This document shows positions 15,959-24,570 of a stretch of DNA of 64,000 nt, in pieces. The notes below the pieces were generated by a model. It saw only the letters and a program-made list of their open reading frames with translations, was not told the origin of the DNA and did not search any database. A program made the translations under genes and the position numbers. This DNA is from DATLFA01 sp039915945 (GTDB lineage Bacteria; Actinomycetota; Acidimicrobiia; Acidimicrobiales; WLNW01): assembly GCA_039915945.1 (NCBI GenBank), contig JBDSMH010000106.1:1-64000 (forward strand), written 5' to 3'. Within the stretch, counting starts at the first letter, position 1; the number at the start of each line of letters is the position of its first letter.

Positions 15959-17134
15959 ATGACAGCGGTTGACCTGCAGCAGAGAGTCGAAGAGCTCCTT
16001 CCCGCGATCGCGGCGCGAGCCGAACAATGCGAGCTCGATCGGCGCGTTCCCGAAGAGTCGATCAAGGCCCTCGTCGAGGCGGGCGTGACGCGTGCGTTGC
16101 AACCGGCCCGATTCGGCGGTCTCGAGTTGCATCCGTTGGAGTTCTACGAAGCGATCAGCCGCATCGGCGAAGCATGCGCGTCTACCGCGTGGGCAACGTC
16201 GATCTTGAGCGTGCACAACTGGCAGCTCGCCATGTTCTCGCCCGTGACTCAACAAGAGGTGTGGGGCAGTGATCCCACGACACTCGTGTCGTCGTCGTAC
16301 GCGCCGACGGGCAAGATCGAGGTCGTCGACGGCGGCTACCGGGTCACCGGACGCTGGAACTTCTCGAGCGGGTCCGAACACGCTCGGTGGGCGTTCCTGG
16401 GCGGGATCGTGCCCGATGGCCCCATCACCTGGGGCGGCCTTCCCGACATCCGCACATTCCTTCTGCCCCGTGACGACTACACGATCGACGATGTGTGGCA
16501 CACCGCCGGGTTGGCCGGCACCGGCAGTCAGGACATCGTCGTCGACGGCGCGTTCGTGCCCGAGCACCGCACGCTCCCGTTCGCGCAACTGATCACCGGC
16601 GATTGGGCCGGGCAGGAAGTCGCCACCGCGCCGCTGTTTCATGTGCCGTTTGCGGCCATCTTCGTGAACTGCCTGGCCGCGCCCGCCATCGGCAATGCCC
16701 GCGGTGCACTGAATCGCGCGCTGGAACGCAGCAAGGCCAAGGTCGCCTCGGCGCGCCCGGGACGCGATCCGCTCGAGCCGTGGCTACGCAAGCTGCTTGC
16801 CGAAGGCGTCGCCGACCTCGCCTCGATCACCTTGCAGCGCCGCCACGACCTCAACGAGATGATGAACGCGGCAACCGCAGGCCAGGAGATCCCGCTCGAG
16901 CAACGGGCGCGCTACCGCTGGAACGCGGCGCGAGCGGCGTGTATCTCGGCCGACGTGCTTGACGGCTTGTTCAACGCGGGCGGTGGGCATGGCATCTTCC
17001 TGTCGTCACCCGATCAGCGGGCGTTCCGCGACGGCCGGGTCATGGCGGTTCATGCGTACACGCACCGGGAGAAGTCCGCCGATGTGTATTCGCGCGTTGC
17101 GCTCGGCTATTCGGTGAAGGACTACTTGCTCTAA
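15959..17134 (+). CDS. HsaA-like flavin-dependent monooxygenase (acyl-CoA dehydrogenase fold)
   Basis: A 391-residue group-D flavin monooxygenase close in pattern to HsaA, the 3-HSA hydroxylase of steroid degradation. Shared features include VHNWQLAMFSP, VWGSDPTTLVSSSYAP, VTGRWNFSSGSEHARWAF and GLAGTGSQDIVVDGAFVP. HsaA hydroxylates a phenolic A-ring with reduced FMN from the reductase HsaB; no HsaB is in the window. GGGAG precedes the ATG. Last gene of its operon. Homology to the HsaA/HpaH family is clear; the steroid substrate is inference. Confidence 0.87.
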   Translation: MTAVDLQQRVEELLPAIAARAEQCELDRRVPEESIKALVEAGVTRALQPARFGGLELHPLEFYEAISRIGEACASTAWATSILSVHNWQLAMFSPVTQQEVWGSDPTTLVSSSYAPTGKIEVVDGGYRVTGRWNFSSGSEHARWAFLGGIVPDGPITWGGLPDIRTFLLPRDDYTIDDVWHTAGLAGTGSQDIVVDGAFVPEHRTLPFAQLITGDWAGQEVATAPLFHVPFAAIFVNCLAAPAIGNARGALNRALERSKAKVASARPGRDPLEPWLRKLLAEGVADLASITLQRRHDLNEMMNAATAGQEIPLEQRARYRWNAARAACISADVLDGLFNAGGGHGIFLSSPDQRAFRDGRVMAVHAYTHREKSADVYSRVALGYSVKDYLL

Positions 17135-17142
17135 CTGACCGA

Positions 17143-17158
17143 ACAGCGATTGCGCTGT
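17143..17158. terminator. Weak stem-loop between convergent operons
   Basis: ACAGCG-ATTG-CGCTGT is a perfect 6-bp stem just after the HsaA-like stop. No T-tract follows, so it is at most a weak or Rho-assisted terminator. Little else is seen in 17159-17283 apart from GTAGC/GCTAC arms near 17218-17232. Confidence 0.3.
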
Positions 17159-17283
17159 CGCTGCCCGGTGGTCCTAGGTCGCCGCGAGGTCTTCTGGCGG
17201 CCGAGCGACTTGTTCTCGTAGCAGTTGGCTACCCCAGAGGTGGCTGGTTACACAATGTTCGGGTTTGGTCCGAGTCTCGGTGG

Positions 17284-17709
17284 TTATGTCAGTACGAATT
17301 GGGGGAGCGTCACGCCCGGCGCGATCTCTTCGAACGCGACCGTCACCGGTTGACCGATCGCCACATCGTATGGTGCGGCATCGAGCACGTTGCCGACGAT
17401 CAGCACGCCTTCGCTCAGTCGCACGACTACGACGGCGTACGGCACGCGCGACGCGAATGCGGGATGCGCCGCTTGGTGCGTCACCGTGACGCTGTGTACG
17501 ACACCAGTGCCTTGTGCGGCGCGCCAGCTGATGGATGCGCCGCCGCAACCGGGGCAGAGCGGCAGCGGCGGGTGCCACACGCGCGAACAATCATCACAAT
17601 TCTGCAGGCGCAACTCGTGCGCCCGTGCGCCGTCCCAGTAGGGCCTCGTGAGGTCGGTCTCCTCGGGCACGATGATGGTGCGGGGTTCGGCCAGTTCGTT
17701 GTCCTTCAT
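17284..17709 (-). CDS. Zn-ribbon/OB-fold (DUF35) partner of Ltp thiolase
   Basis: A 141-residue protein with the Zn ribbon NCDDC...CPGCGG and the OB-fold strands GTGVVHSVTVTHQ and VPYAVVVVRLSEGVLIVGNV. It is the second DUF35 protein of the island and is only distantly similar to the first. Start chosen at the ATG overlapping the stop of the Ltp gene (ATGA), rejecting a much longer in-frame extension inside that gene. Predicted to form a heteromer with the 17706-18929 product. Confidence 0.87.
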   Translation of the reverse strand: MKDNELAEPRTIIVPEETDLTRPYWDGARAHELRLQNCDDCSRVWHPPLPLCPGCGGASISWRAAQGTGVVHSVTVTHQAAHPAFASRVPYAVVVVRLSEGVLIVGNVLDAAPYDVAIGQPVTVAFEEIAPGVTLPQFVLT

Positions 17710-18929
17710 CGTCCGAATACCACGCCGGATGCGCCGGCCGCGCCCATGAACACGACGTCGGCCTCCGCTACCTGATTCGCTGAATCGCCGCGAATCTGGC
17801 GCACTGCTTCGAGCAGATGGTTGAAGCCGTGCACATACCCTTCGGAGAGGTGGCCGCCCGCCGTGTTCACCGCGAGCGGTGCGTCGATGCCCATGCCGTG
17901 GTCGCGCAAGTGGCGCCACGCCGAGCCGGGCTCGACGAAGCCGTAGCCCTCGAGCGACAGCAACACCATGATCGTGCTGGCGTCGTAGAGCGCCGCGACG
18001 CGAATGTCGCTCGGTTGCACGCCCGCATCCGCGAAGAGTTCGGCCGCCCGGCGGCGATGATCGGGCCCGTTGCCGAGTTCGGTGTAGAGCTCCATCGACT
18101 CTTCGCGCAAGGCCTGTTGCGCCGCGAGTATCCACGCCGGCCTGCGTGCCGCGCGAGCGATGTCGGGGTGCGCGACGACGATGGCGGCCGCGCCATCGGT
18201 CTCGAGACAGAAATCGAAGAGTCGCAACGGTTCGGAGATGAAGCGCGAGGCGTAGTACGTGTCGAGGTCGAGCACCTTGTCGCGCATGATGGCGTCGGGG
18301 TTGCGGTTGGCAAAGCCCCGCTGCGTCACTGCGATCGTTGCCAGCGCGGCAGTCAGATCGTCCGCGCCGATACCTGCTTCGTGGGCGTAGCGCTGCGCCC
18401 ATAGCGCCATCACTTGGCCCGGCGCGAGCAAGCCGTAGGGGCCGGCGAACGCACCTTGCGGGGCCATGCGTCCGCTGGCGACGACGAGCTCGTCCCCGTT
18501 GCCGACGGCGATACGCCGCTCGGCGCGCCCATAGCGCAGGGCGGAGCGACCGTTGAGCGACCGGTAACACACGACCACCGATGCCAGCCCCGAGGCGATC
18601 GCTGCCGCGGCGTGGCCAACGACGGCCGCCGCGGACTGTCCGCCGAAGCCGACCTGTGAGTGGTAGCGCAGATCGAATCCCAGCACCTCGCCGAGCATGG
18701 CCTCGTTGACTTCGTCGGCGCTGTAGCGGATCACGCCGTCGACATCGCCCGCCGCCAGGCCCGCATCGGCGACGGCCGCGCGGACCGCTGCGATCGCCAG
18801 CTGCCACTCGGTGCGGCCCGACTTGGTGCTGTAGTCGGTGTGGCCGATGCCGATCACGGCCGCTCTTCGTCGCAGGATGCCCGGCTCCACGGCGTCAACC
18901 GTATCGGGGGGGTAGCGTTCGGTTTTCAT
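17706..18929 (-). CDS. Lipid-transfer-type thiolase (Ltp/SCPx-like)
   Basis: A 407-residue Ltp-type thiolase (AAVIGIGHTDYSTKSGRTEW; AALYDASTIMVLLSLEGYGF; NTAGGHLSEGYVHGFNHLLE). At the usual nucleophile position the sequence is VGFGGQSAAAVVGHAAAAI, without Cys. That fits an aldolase-type Ltp rather than a true thiolase. First gene of a two-gene minus operon, 62 bp from the divergent SDR gene, sharing the site B regulatory region. The coupled DUF35 gene follows with a 4-bp overlap. Confidence 0.88.
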   Translation of the reverse strand: MKTERYPPDTVDAVEPGILRRRAAVIGIGHTDYSTKSGRTEWQLAIAAVRAAVADAGLAAGDVDGVIRYSADEVNEAMLGEVLGFDLRYHSQVGFGGQSAAAVVGHAAAAIASGLASVVVCYRSLNGRSALRYGRAERRIAVGNGDELVVASGRMAPQGAFAGPYGLLAPGQVMALWAQRYAHEAGIGADDLTAALATIAVTQRGFANRNPDAIMRDKVLDLDTYYASRFISEPLRLFDFCLETDGAAAIVVAHPDIARAARRPAWILAAQQALREESMELYTELGNGPDHRRRAAELFADAGVQPSDIRVAALYDASTIMVLLSLEGYGFVEPGSAWRHLRDHGMGIDAPLAVNTAGGHLSEGYVHGFNHLLEAVRQIRGDSANQVAEADVVFMGAAGASGVVFGR

Positions 18930-18970
18930 CCGTTAGGTGGTTCCCCGCTCAGCGTGCGCCCTCGATCAGC

Positions 18971-18991
18971 ATATGAAATGATGTACCACAT
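18971..18991. promoter_or_regulatory. Operator-like dyad (site B)
   Basis: TATGAA-N7-ACCACA, flanked by A and T, has the same geometry as site A. It overlaps an outer perfect dyad AGCATATG-N13-CATATGCT, which ends inside the ATG region of the SDR gene at 18992. It lies between the divergent Ltp/DUF35 and nine-gene operons. Confidence 0.55.
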
Positions 18992-19732
18992 ATGCTCGGG
19001 GGAAAGATCGTGCTCGTCACGGGGGCCGCATCGGGCATCGGGCGTGCGGCGGCGGAACTGTTCGCCGAACTCGGGGCGACGGTAGTTGCGGTCGACCACG
19101 CACCGGTGGACGACACGGTGGCGGCGATCGAACGCACGGGCGCCGCGGTGCTGGGCCTGCGGGTCGATGTCACCGACGACTCGGCGGTCGCGGCGATGGT
19201 GAAGGCGACGATCGACCGCTTCGGTGGACTCGACGGCGCGTTCAACAACGCGGGCGTCACCCTGTCGCGCGGCGTCGTGCACGAAACCAGCCTCGAAGAC
19301 TGGTACCGCACGATCGACGTCAACCTCCATGGCGTGTTCCTGTGCATGCGCCACGAAATCGCGGCGATGCTCGAGCGCGGGGGTGCCATCGTCAACACGT
19401 CGAGCGGCGCAGGGGTGCGGGCCACGCCCACGCTGAGCGCGTACTCCGCCAGCAAGCACGCGGTGATCGGATTGACCAAAACTGCAGCGCGTGAATACAC
19501 GAGCCGGGGCATCCGTATCAACGCGGTGCTGCCCGGATTGGTGCGAACACCGATGCTCGAGCAGTCGATCGGCGACGACCAAGAACTCCGTGCCTACTAC
19601 GAGGGCCGATCGCCGAGCGGGCGCATGGCTGCCCCATCGGAGATCGCGGCTGCTGCCGCATGGCTGCTGTCCGACGCGGCGTCCTACGTCAACGGTGCGT
19701 GTCTGCCCGTCGATGCCGGAGCCACCGCATGA
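18992..19732 (+). CDS. SDR-family oxidoreductase
   Basis: A 246-residue classical SDR: TGAASGIG, FNNAG, NTSSGAG, YSASK, and VNGACLPVDAG at the end. First gene of a nine-gene operon (to 29642). No ribosome site precedes the ATG, and the operator dyad runs up to the start codon, so a leaderless or near-leaderless transcript is likely. The stop overlaps the next start by 4 bp. Probably oxidises a hydroxyl on the pathway substrate; specificity not readable. Confidence 0.9.
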   Translation: MLGGKIVLVTGAASGIGRAAAELFAELGATVVAVDHAPVDDTVAAIERTGAAVLGLRVDVTDDSAVAAMVKATIDRFGGLDGAFNNAGVTLSRGVVHETSLEDWYRTIDVNLHGVFLCMRHEIAAMLERGGAIVNTSSGAGVRATPTLSAYSASKHAVIGLTKTAAREYTSRGIRINAVLPGLVRTPMLEQSIGDDQELRAYYEGRSPSGRMAAPSEIAAAAAWLLSDAASYVNGACLPVDAGATA

Positions 19733-20616
19733 CGACCGACGCGCCGCAGGGTGCCGGCGCCGGCGCGAGCAACTGGGGTCGCTGGGGCGACGGCGACCAG
19801 CGCGGTACCACCAATCTGTTGTCGTCCGACGTCGTGCTGCGCGCCCTCGCCGCGGCCCGCCTGGGTCGCGTCTACCAACTCGGTCTCGAGATCAAAAAGG
19901 GTATGCCGCTGGGTGGACCCCGCGCCGAGCCACTGCACTTGATGGCCATCGACGGTGGCGATTTCGCGGCGCTCGGGCGTGAAGACTGGGGTGCGGCCGA
20001 CGACTATCTGATGATGGCCACCGGCGGCACCACCCACATCGACGGCCTATCGCACATGTGGTTCGACGGCGCGATGTACAACGGCCACGACTTCCGCACC
20101 GTACGCAGTAGTGGCGCAGGACGCCTCGGGGTCGAACACATCGGCGGCATCGTCACTCGTGCGCACCTGCTCGACTTCGCGGCCAATCCGCCGGCGCGTG
20201 CCGACGGAGTGATCGAGACCGCGGATGTCGAGGGCTATCTCGCCGAGCGCGAGGTCAGCGTCGAGTCCGGCGACGCACTGTTGTTCCGCACCGGCTGGAT
20301 GGACGTTGCGCTGGCCGGCCGTGATGGTGAGGGCGAGAGCTTTCCCTCGGTGGGCGCCGATGTCGGCCACTTCATCGCCGCGCACGACATCGTGTTGGTC
20401 GGCGCCGACAATCTCGCGGTCGAGCGCGATCCGGGGCAGAGCACCAACTTGCCGTTGCACAAGATTGTGCTGCGCGATCTCGGAGGCTACCTCGTCGAAC
20501 TGCTCGACCTTTCGGCGCCCGCTGCCGATGGCGTCACGAGCGGCATGCTCGTGTTGGCACCGTTGCGCATTCATCGTGGTGTCAACAGCCCCGTCAACCC
20601 GCTACTGGTCGCATGA
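19729..20616 (+). CDS. Cyclase-family protein (kynurenine formamidase-like hydrolase)
   Basis: A 295-residue member of the Cyclase (PF04199) family. The metal-binding motif appears as GGTTHIDGLSHMWFDG (family pattern HxGTHxDxPxH, with variation at the first His). Other family marks are GDALLFRTGWMD and VGADNLAVE. Members hydrolyse amides or lactones using a divalent metal; in catabolic operons they may open lactone or cyclic intermediates. ATGA overlaps at both ends tie it to the SDR and the iron alcohol dehydrogenase. Fold confident; substrate unknown. Confidence 0.85.
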   Translation: MTTDAPQGAGAGASNWGRWGDGDQRGTTNLLSSDVVLRALAAARLGRVYQLGLEIKKGMPLGGPRAEPLHLMAIDGGDFAALGREDWGAADDYLMMATGGTTHIDGLSHMWFDGAMYNGHDFRTVRSSGAGRLGVEHIGGIVTRAHLLDFAANPPARADGVIETADVEGYLAEREVSVESGDALLFRTGWMDVALAGRDGEGESFPSVGADVGHFIAAHDIVLVGADNLAVERDPGQSTNLPLHKIVLRDLGGYLVELLDLSAPAADGVTSGMLVLAPLRIHRGVNSPVNPLLVA

Positions 20617-21824
20617 TGAACGGGGTGACCGAATCATTACTGGCCCCGGGACGGTTCCAGAACTGGCACCAGTGGAAACAGGTGATCCACGGTCACGAGT
20701 CGCTCGCATTGCTCGGTGACGAACTCGATCGCCTTGGTGCGACCCGCGTGCTGATCGTGACGACGCCGTCGATCGCGAACAGCGACGTGCTGGCCTCGGT
20801 CGAAGCGGCGGTCGGCCCGCGGCTGGCGGGCGTCTACGCGGACTGCCGGCGCGGCACCCCTCGCCCGTCGGTGCTCGACGCTACTGGCGTCGCACATGGG
20901 GTCGGCGCGGATGCGCTCGTGAGCGTGGGCGGCGGCAGCGTGGTCGATACGGCCAAAGGCGTCGCGCTGTGTCGCTCTGTGAATATCACGACGACTGCGG
21001 GGTTCGACGCGTACCGCGTCGGCGCGCAGGCTGCAGGGTTCGACTCGCCGCAACTGGGCGCGCCACCGATGGCCATCGTGGCGCTACCGACCACGTTGTC
21101 AGGCGCGGAGTACACCGGGATGATCGCGATCACTGACCCCGTGACCGACTACCGCGATCCGTACCGCTTCGACGAACTCGCCCCGATCACCGTGCTGCTC
21201 GACCCGGCGCTGACCCGCGCGACGCCCGACCGGCTGTGGGCGGGTACCGGTGTCAAGAGCTTGTCCGACTCGTTCGAGCAGTACGTCGCCGGCGCCGCCG
21301 GCCCCGCGCTAGAGCCGATGTTGTTGCGGTCGGTCGCGTGGCTCTGCGAATACTTGGCGCCGTCGTTGGTGGGCGACCTCGACGCTCGGCTGCGTTGCCA
21401 GATCTCGTCGTGGCTCACGATGTTCGGCACGTTCAACGCGGCCAGCAAGGTCGGCATCGCGGCCGCCATGCGCCACCAACTCGGCATGGTGCACGGCATT
21501 CCGCACGGCGAAGCGACTTGTCCCGTGCTGGTCGAAGTTGCCCGGCGCACCACGCCGGACGGCCGCGCCGGCACCGCGTTGCTCGCCGCCACCGATACGT
21601 TGACGCCCGCATCGGCCGGTGGCGTGGGCGATACCGTGGCGGCACGATTTCGCACGTTGGTTGCGTCCGTCGGCATGCCCACGACCTTGTCGGGTTTCGG
21701 TTTGAGTCGCGACGATGTCCGCGCCCTCGCCGCACGCGTCGCGAACGACTTTGCCAACAAGCAGCGCACGACCAAGGTGTGGACCGAAGCAGAGATCCTC
21801 GAATTGTTGGAGGCGGCCGCGTGA
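20613..21824 (+). CDS. Iron-containing alcohol dehydrogenase (maleylacetate reductase-like)
   Basis: A 403-residue group III alcohol dehydrogenase. NAD-binding VSVGGGSVVDTAKGVAL lies at about 105-125, PTTLSGAEYTGM follows, and metal-site candidates come from DSFEQY, AMRHQLGMVHGIPHGEA and similar His-rich stretches. Closest in pattern to maleylacetate reductases, which reduce a ring-cleavage product to 3-oxoadipate, but other hydroxyacid dehydrogenases share it. ATG overlaps the cyclase stop; the downstream ligase starts with GTG overlapping this stop. Confidence 0.85.
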   Translation: MMNGVTESLLAPGRFQNWHQWKQVIHGHESLALLGDELDRLGATRVLIVTTPSIANSDVLASVEAAVGPRLAGVYADCRRGTPRPSVLDATGVAHGVGADALVSVGGGSVVDTAKGVALCRSVNITTTAGFDAYRVGAQAAGFDSPQLGAPPMAIVALPTTLSGAEYTGMIAITDPVTDYRDPYRFDELAPITVLLDPALTRATPDRLWAGTGVKSLSDSFEQYVAGAAGPALEPMLLRSVAWLCEYLAPSLVGDLDARLRCQISSWLTMFGTFNAASKVGIAAAMRHQLGMVHGIPHGEATCPVLVEVARRTTPDGRAGTALLAATDTLTPASAGGVGDTVAARFRTLVASVGMPTTLSGFGLSRDDVRALAARVANDFANKQRTTKVWTEAEILELLEAAA

Positions 21825-23404
21825 TCACGCAGGTGCTCGACACGGCCATCGCGGCCGACACGATGGGCGGCCTGCTCGACTGGCGCGTACAGCAGTCTCC
21901 CGACCTCGCGTTCGCACAATGCGGTGACCATCGTGTGACCTACCGCGAGCTCGACGCGCTTGTCGTGCAGGTACAACGAGCATTCGCCGCGCAGGGGCTC
22001 GAGCCCGGTGCGCGGGTCGCCCTGCTCGCGCACAACTCGATCTGGCACTTGGCCGTGATGTTCGCCTGCGCACGAGCGGGCCTGTTGTGGTGCCCGATGA
22101 ACGTCAGCCTCGGGAGCGACGACCTGGCATATACGGTGGGCGATGTCGACCCCGCGCTCGTGATCGCCGATGCGTCGCTCGTCGAATCGTTGAACAATGA
22201 AATCACGGCGCCGGTCGTCGTCATCGGCACCACGGACTCTGCCAAGTCGATCGAGCAATGGACGGCAGCGGCGGCGGATGCCACGCCTCTTCGTGCCGAC
22301 TCGGTGCGGGCCGGCGACGCGTTCTGCATCATGTACTCGGGCGGCACCACCGGTCGCCCCAAAGGCGTGATCTTGCCGCACTTCGCCGCGGTGTCGTGCG
22401 GGTATCGACTTGCGCACGTGGCGAAGTGGGACAGCGACGAGATTTTCTACTCGACGTCGCATCTCTTCCACGCGTATCTACCGTGCGCGATCGTGCCGTT
22501 CTGCATGGCCTACGGGTTCAAGGTCTGCTTCGACGACTGGTTCAGCGCGTCGCGATTTTTCGACCGCGTGCGTGAGTGCGGCGCGACGATCATCGACCCG
22601 TTCATCGGCATGGCCGGGGCACTCCTCGCACAGCCCGAGCGATCCGACGATCGTGAGCATCCTGCGCAGATCGCGGTGAGCGGCTTCGGCGGAGCCGATC
22701 CCAATGCCGTCGCGATCCGGCGGCGTTTCGAACAGCGCTTCGGTGTGGCCACCTACCAGCCCTACGGCCAGACCGAAGCGGGCGGTTTCATCACCGTGGA
22801 GACGACGCACGAGCCACAACGCTTCGGCTCTTCGGGCCGTCTCACGGGTTGGTACGACGCGATCATCGTCGATGACGACGGCATGCCGATGGGTGCCGGT
22901 GCGGAGGGCGAGCTCTGGGTGCGCCCCCGATTCCCGCATGTGATGGCGCACGGCTATTTGAACCGCGCCGAGGACACGCTCGTCAACTGGCGCAACCTGT
23001 GGGTGCACACGGGCGATCGGTGCTCGATCGACGCCGATGGCTATCTCTGGTTCGTAGGGCGCGGCGGGCATTTCCTGCGGCGACGGGGCGAACTGGTGTC
23101 GATCGGTGAAGTCGAGATGGTGTTGTCCGACCATCCTTCGGTGGTCGAAGTTGCGGTCGTGGCGGTGCCGTCGCCGATGGGCGAGGACGATGCCCGATGT
23201 TCGGTTGTGCTCGGGAACGGCGCGTCGTTGACTGCCCCCGAGTTGGTCGATTGGGCGCTCGAACGGCTGGCGCCGTTCAAGGTGCCACGCTTCGTGGAGT
23301 TCGTGACCGAACTGCCCCGTACTGCGGCCAAGGCAGAGATCGATCGCCCCGCCCTCGCAAAGGCCGGCACCGACAACTGTTACGACCGGGAGGCGCGTCG
23401 ATGA
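21821..23404 (+). CDS. Acyl-CoA synthetase (AMP-forming)
   Basis: A 527-residue ANL-superfamily ligase. P-loop MYSGGTTGRPKGVILPH, YQPYGQTEAGG (A5) and LWVHTGDRCSIDADGY (A7-like) are present. The C-terminal A10 motif is degenerate: the usual (T/S)GK is replaced by LPRTAAKAEIDR, so the adenylation Lys may be displaced. The GTG start is set by the GTGA overlap with the alcohol dehydrogenase; the frame is open far upstream but inside that gene. Activates a carboxylic acid to its CoA thioester; substrate unknown. Confidence 0.87.
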   Translation: MITQVLDTAIAADTMGGLLDWRVQQSPDLAFAQCGDHRVTYRELDALVVQVQRAFAAQGLEPGARVALLAHNSIWHLAVMFACARAGLLWCPMNVSLGSDDLAYTVGDVDPALVIADASLVESLNNEITAPVVVIGTTDSAKSIEQWTAAAADATPLRADSVRAGDAFCIMYSGGTTGRPKGVILPHFAAVSCGYRLAHVAKWDSDEIFYSTSHLFHAYLPCAIVPFCMAYGFKVCFDDWFSASRFFDRVRECGATIIDPFIGMAGALLAQPERSDDREHPAQIAVSGFGGADPNAVAIRRRFEQRFGVATYQPYGQTEAGGFITVETTHEPQRFGSSGRLTGWYDAIIVDDDGMPMGAGAEGELWVRPRFPHVMAHGYLNRAEDTLVNWRNLWVHTGDRCSIDADGYLWFVGRGGHFLRRRGELVSIGEVEMVLSDHPSVVEVAVVAVPSPMGEDDARCSVVLGNGASLTAPELVDWALERLAPFKVPRFVEFVTELPRTAAKAEIDRPALAKAGTDNCYDREARR

Positions 23405-24570
23405 CAACCGACTTCGATCTGGTCATCTGTGCGGTGGGGGACACGCTGATCAATCACGCCGACCCTATGGCTGGCTTTGCACCGTGTGCGCCGATCCTCG
23501 AGGCAGCTGACATCGTCTTCGCGAACTGCGAAGGGATCTATGTGCGTGAGTCGTCGCCGATGTTGTTGGCGTCCGACGCAAAGAACGCACACGGCCTGAC
23601 CGTCGGCAACGTGAGTGTCATGTCGCTCGCGAACAACCACGTGATGGACGCGGGCCCGAGCGGTCTCTTTCAAACGATCGACATCCTCGACGAGGTGGGC
23701 GTGCGGGCCGTGGGCGCCGGCCGTGATCTCGACGAGGCGCGCCGTCCGGTGGTGCTCGAGCGCAATGGCAGGCGCGTGGCGTTCGTCGCGGCGGCGTCGA
23801 CATTTCCGGCGGGAATCGAGGCCAAGCGAGGTCGCCCGGGCATCAACCCGCTGCGCTTCCACAACCACTACTACCTCGCAGAGGGCGACCTCGAGCACAA
23901 CCCCGGTGTTATGCCCGAAGTGATGGTCATCCCGTGGCCGCAGGACATCGAGGCGATGCGGGCGTCGATCGTGGCAGCTCGTGCCGAGGCCGACTTCGTC
24001 GTGTTCACGGTGCATTGGGGCGAGCCGGTGCGGCCGGTGACGGTGCAGGATTTCGAGCGGGAGACGACCCGCATCGCGGTCGAAGCGGGCGCCGACCTCG
24101 TGTTGTGTCATCACCACCACATTGTGCGCGGCGTCGCGTTCCACGCGGGCGCGCCGATCTTTCACGGATTGGGCAACTTCGTCTTCCACACGCAGGGTTT
24201 CGGCGCCATACCGGCCAACGTCAAGCGCATCCTCGAGAAGCAGGGTGGCGAATACGCACCGGCGTTCTTCGAGGACTACCCCTTGTTCCCGATGCATCCC
24301 GAGTCGCGGATCACCTTCATCGGCGTGTGCGGCATACGCGACGGCAAGGTTGCGCGCTGCGGCGCGATACCGGCGATGGTGCGCCCTGACGGTTCAGTCG
24401 AACCGTTGCACCTCGACAGCGACGAAGGCCGTACGGTCGCCGACTATCTCGTGCGCAGCAATACGGCTGCCGCACTGGGAACCGTCATGCGCACCGAAGG
24501 TGGCATCGAGCTCGGCGGCTACCGCGCGCTCGACATCGTGGTCCTCGACGATGCAGAGGCGAACGCGTGA
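23401..24570 (+). CDS. CapA-family putative metallophosphoesterase-like protein
   Basis: A 389-residue protein with the CapA/PGA_cap layout: CAVGDTLINHADP at the start, FANCEGIYV, VMSLANNHVMDAGPSG, FVVFTVHWGE, LVLCHHHHIVRG and FHGLGNFVFHTQGF. No signal peptide or membrane helix is seen, unlike the polyglutamate capsule protein. It is embedded, with 4-bp overlaps on both sides, between two acyl-CoA ligases, so a role as a cytosolic hydrolase in the same pathway is more likely than capsule synthesis (inference). ATG start coupled to the upstream stop. Confidence 0.85.
   Translation: MTTDFDLVICAVGDTLINHADPMAGFAPCAPILEAADIVFANCEGIYVRESSPMLLASDAKNAHGLTVGNVSVMSLANNHVMDAGPSGLFQTIDILDEVGVRAVGAGRDLDEARRPVVLERNGRRVAFVAAASTFPAGIEAKRGRPGINPLRFHNHYYLAEGDLEHNPGVMPEVMVIPWPQDIEAMRASIVAARAEADFVVFTVHWGEPVRPVTVQDFERETTRIAVEAGADLVLCHHHHIVRGVAFHAGAPIFHGLGNFVFHTQGFGAIPANVKRILEKQGGEYAPAFFEDYPLFPMHPESRITFIGVCGIRDGKVARCGAIPAMVRPDGSVEPLHLDSDEGRTVADYLVRSNTAAALGTVMRTEGGIELGGYRALDIVVLDDAEANA

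Noticed and set aside
14484..15959. 491-codon minus-strand frame
   Set aside because: Shadow of the flavin oxidoreductase and SDR genes; low-complexity Arg-rich translation.
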